From Microlunatus flavus (GTDB lineage Bacteria; Actinomycetota; Actinomycetes; Propionibacteriales; Propionibacteriaceae), in the NCBI RefSeq assembly GCF_900110855.1, contig NZ_FOFA01000012.1:50021-114020 (forward strand): a stretch of 64,000 nucleotides of DNA. The letters run 5' to 3'. Shown in pieces: positions 61,227 through 64,000 of the stretch; positions within the stretch are counted from its first letter, which is position 1, and each line of letters starts with the position of its first letter. Both the position numbers and the translations under genes were made by a program. The notes under the pieces were generated by a model. The model was not told where the DNA came from, did not search any database, and saw only the letters and a program-made list of their open reading frames with translations.

Positions 61227-63491
61227 TCAGCCGAGGTTGCGGGCTTCGCGGGTCGCGGAGCGGGAGCCGAAGAGGTCGCCCGTCCGCAGCCTCGCCGCGG
61301 CCAGGTTCTCCAGCGCGGTCCGCAGCCGGCCCGTGTACGCCGCCGGGTCGGCCGCGACGCGAGGCCTGAGCAGCTCGACCACCCGCTCCGCCGCCGCGCG
61401 CACCTCCCGCCGCCCGCCGGACGCCCGCGCTGCCGCCCAGGCCTCCTCGGCCTGGTCGAGCTCGTCGGGTCCGGGCTCGGGCTGAGGCTCCGGCGCGGGC
61501 TGAGGCTCCGGCTCGGAGGTCGGGTCCGGCTGGGGCTCGGGCTCGGGCTGAAGTTCGGGCCCGAGCTCGGGCTCGGGCTCGGGCTGAAGTTCGGGCTCGG
61601 GCTCGGGCTTGGGGTGGAGTTCGGGCTCGGGCTGGGGCTCGGGCTCGGGCTGGTGTTCAGGCTCGGCTTCCGGCTCCGGGGTCGGCTCCGGTTGGGGCTG
61701 AGGCTCCGGCTGGGGCTCGGCGTCGGGGACCGCGGAGGCGGGCTCGGCCGGTGTGACGGTGAGGTCGGCCTCGTCGAGCGCGTCCCGCTCGGCGAGCAGC
61801 CGGTCGCGCTCCGGTTCCTCGGCCGCGTCGAGCTCCGCGAGCCGCGCGTCGATCTCGTCCCGGCGCGCGGCGCGGGCGGCACGATCGCGCGCGTCGACCT
61901 CCGCCTGGTGCTGGCGGAGGCGTTCCTCACGACGCCGCTTGCGCTCGGCCTGCTCGTCCTGCTCGGCGGCGAGTCGCTGGGCCTCCTCTCGCTCCCGCTC
62001 CTCGGCCTCGGCCGTCGCACGGGCCGCCGCTTCCGCACGCGCCGCCTCCTGGGCGCGGGCTGCCGCAGCCGCCTGGGCTTCCGCCTCGGCGCGCGCCTGC
62101 TCGGCCCGCAGCGCCTCGACGCGGTGGGCCTCGGCCCGTTCCTGCTCGAGCCACGTGGGCGGGGCGACGGCGACGTCGTCGGCCTGCCCCAGCGGTGCCC
62201 CGTACGCACGGTCGGCACCGAGCGGGACCCAGGTGACCGGCGTGGTCCCGCGACTGACGACGCCGCGCGCGCGGTCCTGGGACCCGACCGCCTGCTCCCG
62301 GGCCGACCGCGAGGCCTCCTCGAGCCCCTCGACCGCGAGGACCTCGGCGAGGACGCCCGACGCCACCCCCCGTACGTCCGGACCGGCGGCGTCACCTTCG
62401 GCGGCGAGCAGACCACGCAGAGGCCCGGCGGGTGTCGGACGGCCGGCCGCGAGCGAAGTCCGGGCCAGCGCGGCCGCGGCGAGCAGGCGCGCGGCGGACG
62501 GTACCGAACGGTCCGCCGCCAGCGAGTCCGCCTCGGTCGCCACCCCGGCCGCCTCCTCCGCACGACCGGCCCTCAGCAGGTCGGCGGCGAGGTCGGACAG
62601 CGCGGACACCAGCGCCGGGCGGACGCTCTCCACGCGCGGGAGGAGCGCGCGGAGACGGTCGACCAGGAGGCGCCGGTTGGCGAGCGCGAGGTCGACCTCG
62701 CCCAGGGTCCCGAGCCGGTCGGCGAGGTCGCGGTAGAGCGCGGGCAGCGGTTCGACCAGGCGCTCGGCGAGGGCCGGCGCCAGACGGCCGGGCTCGGACA
62801 GGCGCTCGCCGGCCACCCGCTCGTACGCCTCCTTGGCGCTGTGCAGGAAACCCAGCGACTGCTCCGGCAGGCCGCCGGCCCAGCGCGCGTCGGACGCGGC
62901 GCGTTCGAGGTCCACCCGGACGAGCTCGCCGCTGTCCGTCTCGTCGACCGGCACCGCGAGTGCCGCGTCGGCGTAGGCGTTGGCGAGGGCGGCGTCGCCC
63001 TCCTCCAGGCTGACCCGGGCCGCGACGAGAAGGGCTCGTCGGCCGGGCCCCGCGTCCAGCTCCACCCGCGTACCCGCCTCGGAGACCTGCTGAAGGATCC
63101 CGTCCCACGAGGTCAGTGCCTCTCCAGCCGCCCCGACGAGACCGATGCCGGCCTGGAGAGCAGCGAGCTGGACGAGCGCCGTCCCGCAACGGGCCGCGTC
63201 GGCGGCGTTGCTGTAGGGACCGATCGGCCCGGTGGACAACAGCTGGTCGGCCGACCGCCTCACGGCCTCCTGCGCCTCGGCCCCCGCTGCGGCGTACGCG
63301 TGACCGTCGAGCCGATGGGCCACCAGCGCGTTGAGCGCGTCGACGAGCTCGGGCAGCCGGCTCGCGTCGGTGCTCAGCCATCCGCGCAGCCGCTGCACCT
63401 GCGACGCCAAAGCCTTCGCCTGGGCGGCGTACGGGTCCTTGGGCTGGGCGGACTTCTGCGGTCGGGGCGACTTCGGCTGAGACGGTGACAT
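61227..63491 (-). CDS. Large helical protein with coiled coil and Pro-Glu-rich region
   Basis: This 754-aa protein is not assigned to a known family. Residues about 15-420 are helical and TPR-like ([37 protein letters not shown]). About 460-580 is a charged coiled coil ([40 protein letters not shown]). About 585-670 is a [12 protein letters not shown] low-complexity segment, and the last 75 residues are again helical. There is no signal peptide or membrane segment. ATG at 63491 ([12 protein letters not shown]). A cytoskeletal or scaffold role is possible but unsupported. Confidence 0.6.
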   Translation of the reverse strand: MSPSQPKSPRPQKSAQPKDPYAAQAKALASQVQRLRGWLSTDASRLPELVDALNALVAHRLDGHAYAAAGAEAQEAVRRSADQLLSTGPIGPYSNAADAARCGTALVQLAALQAGIGLVGAAGEALTSWDGILQQVSEAGTRVELDAGPGRRALLVAARVSLEEGDAALANAYADAALAVPVDETDSGELVRVDLERAASDARWAGGLPEQSLGFLHSAKEAYERVAGERLSEPGRLAPALAERLVEPLPALYRDLADRLGTLGEVDLALANRRLLVDRLRALLPRVESVRPALVSALSDLAADLLRAGRAEEAAGVATEADSLAADRSVPSAARLLAAAALARTSLAAGRPTPAGPLRGLLAAEGDAAGPDVRGVASGVLAEVLAVEGLEEASRSAREQAVGSQDRARGVVSRGTTPVTWVPLGADRAYGAPLGQADDVAVAPPTWLEQERAEAHRVEALRAEQARAEAEAQAAAAARAQEAARAEAAARATAEAEEREREEAQRLAAEQDEQAERKRRREERLRQHQAEVDARDRAARAARRDEIDARLAELDAAEEPERDRLLAERDALDEADLTVTPAEPASAVPDAEPQPEPQPQPEPTPEPEAEPEHQPEPEPQPEPELHPKPEPEPELQPEPEPELGPELQPEPEPQPDPTSEPEPQPAPEPQPEPGPDELDQAEEAWAAARASGGRREVRAAAERVVELLRPRVAADPAAYTGRLRTALENLAAARLRTGDLFGSRSATREARNLG
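61480..61735 (-). repeat. Hexamer-like repeats coding the Pro-Glu segment
   Basis: The plus strand shows many tandem copies of CTCGGG and CTGAGG/CTGGGG, and the minus strand encodes [12 protein letters not shown]. The repeats are imperfect and in frame. Such tracts change length easily. Confidence 0.7.
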
Positions 63492-63912
63492 CGTCCACCT
63501 AGTCCACCACGCGATCGCCTTTGCGCGCCTCCCTCGACGGTTCGACGTGGACGCCCGCCCGGCGGAAGGCACCACGACGTCGTGCGCGTCGTCCCTGCCT
63601 CTCCCCCAGCTGCGCGTCGTTCGACATCAGCGCACGGCGTCGCTCACCCGGTCCGAGCTCCTCGGCGGATGCGGGACGGGTGCACCGCAAGCGCCGTCGG
63701 CCCAGGTGACCAGGACGTTCACGACCCACCCCGAGAGTTGTTGAAGGGCCCGAAAAGCAATACGTCTTCTGCGCTCACCAAATTTGCGGCCTCGTCAACT
63801 CCGAGAACCTTCGCGACCACTCCCGAACCGGCGGGATCGAGTGCCTCCAGGCGGAGTCAACCGCTGAGGCTCACCACCCCCGTGGACGCGAACTGCTTTT
63901 GGGCATGCGTAA
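63492..63912. other. Gap without a convincing gene
   Basis: Short frames in this 421-base stretch are arginine-rich and have no ribosome site or conserved sequence. Base composition falls towards AT at about 63735-63830. GAGTTG (63732-63737) and CAACTC (63795-63800) could pair distantly. The tail of the rRNA transcript on the minus strand may enter from the right. Confidence 0.5.
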
Positions 63913-63957
63913 ACACCTCAGGGCCGGCCACAACATGTGTGGCCGGCCCTGAGGTGT
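63913..63957 (-). terminator. Perfect 20-bp hairpin, terminator of the rRNA operon
   Basis: Arms 63913-63932 (ACACCTCAGGGCCGGCCACA) and 63938-63957 are exactly complementary around ACATG. The hairpin lies directly downstream of the 5S rRNA 3' end on the minus strand and is followed there by TTTACG. This is the expected intrinsic terminator of an rrn operon. Confidence 0.85.
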
Positions 63958-63965
63958 GTGTGTTG

Positions 63966-64000
63966 TCCGGCGACGTCCTAGTCTCCCACACGGTCCCCCG
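63966..64000 (-). rRNA. rrf: 5S ribosomal RNA, 3' end only
   Basis: The minus strand reads GTGTGGGAGACTAGGACG followed by TCGCCGGA, which is the 3' end of an actinobacterial 5S rRNA (helix near GTGGGAGA...AGG and the terminal stem GCCGGA). About 35 of about 117 bases are inside the window; the gene and the rest of the rRNA operon continue to the right. The exact 3' end may differ by a base or two. Confidence 0.85.

Noticed and set aside
61480..61735. CTCGGG hexamers as a possible structural DNA element
   Set aside because: They code a regular Pro-Glu segment in a long open frame, which explains them.
63499..63729. Small Arg-rich minus-strand frame just upstream of the 754-aa gene
   Set aside because: The stop lies eight bases before the next ATG, which hinted at coupling, but there is no ribosome site and the composition looks like GC-rich noise.

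Overview
The window is high-GC DNA (by eye above 70 %) with frequent GTG starts, short 3-4 base gene overlaps (GTGA/ATGA) and a gene set typical of Actinomycetota: a DUF5709 protein, a DUF3097 protein, hrcA-dnaJ-rsmE, phoH-ybeY-CorC-era, a class F sortase, and a CIRCE element. The dispersed hairpin repeats resemble those I associate with Nocardioidaceae and related Propionibacteriales. I place it there tentatively; no species can be named from sequence alone.

Layout. 1-5.4 kb: the end of a possible diiron protein, a proline racemase-family enzyme, leuA with a leader-peptide control region, two GNAT halves separated by an in-frame TAG stop, and a YczE-like membrane protein. 5.5-9.7 kb (minus strand): the overlapping phoH-ybeY-CorC-deaminase-like-era operon for ribosome maturation. 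9.8-25.3 kb: an accessory block between phoH and rsmE, which are close together in the actinobacterial genomes I know. It holds a reductase, a peptidase, a YbdK ligase, a beta-glucoside uptake and hydrolysis cluster (oxidoreductase, ABC importer without ATPase, VOC, aldo/keto reductase, GH1, ROK regulator) and a three-gene ABC exporter. 25.4-28.4 kb: hrcA-dnaJ-rsmE with CIRCE. 28.4-46.3 kb: mixed genes, including a DUF4397-sortase-sigma-anti-sigma group, a two-component system, two LacI regulators, an oxidoreductase divergent from one LacI gene, DUF3097 and malQ.

46.4-60.6 kb is the most unusual part. Four consecutive genes encode exported proteins: a 191-aa secreted protein; a membrane-anchored protein resembling the DUF916 (WxL-interacting) family; a 3893-aa giant with an L-type-lectin-like head, IPT/TIG, two Fn3, three putative-Ig and 21 DUF11-type repeats; and a membrane-anchored single-DUF11 protein. 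The giant ends in a domain clearly homologous to the 191-aa protein. This matches the architecture of Firmicute WxL loci (small protein, large protein, membrane partner), but the terminal domain has no tryptophan, so I read it as a WxL-like cell-surface system of different chemistry.

The last 3.4 kb hold an EVE-like protein, a large helical/coiled-coil protein with a Pro-Glu-rich hinge, and, at the right edge, a perfect 20-bp terminator hairpin followed by the 3' end of a 5S rRNA on the minus strand. A ribosomal RNA operon therefore lies just beyond the window.
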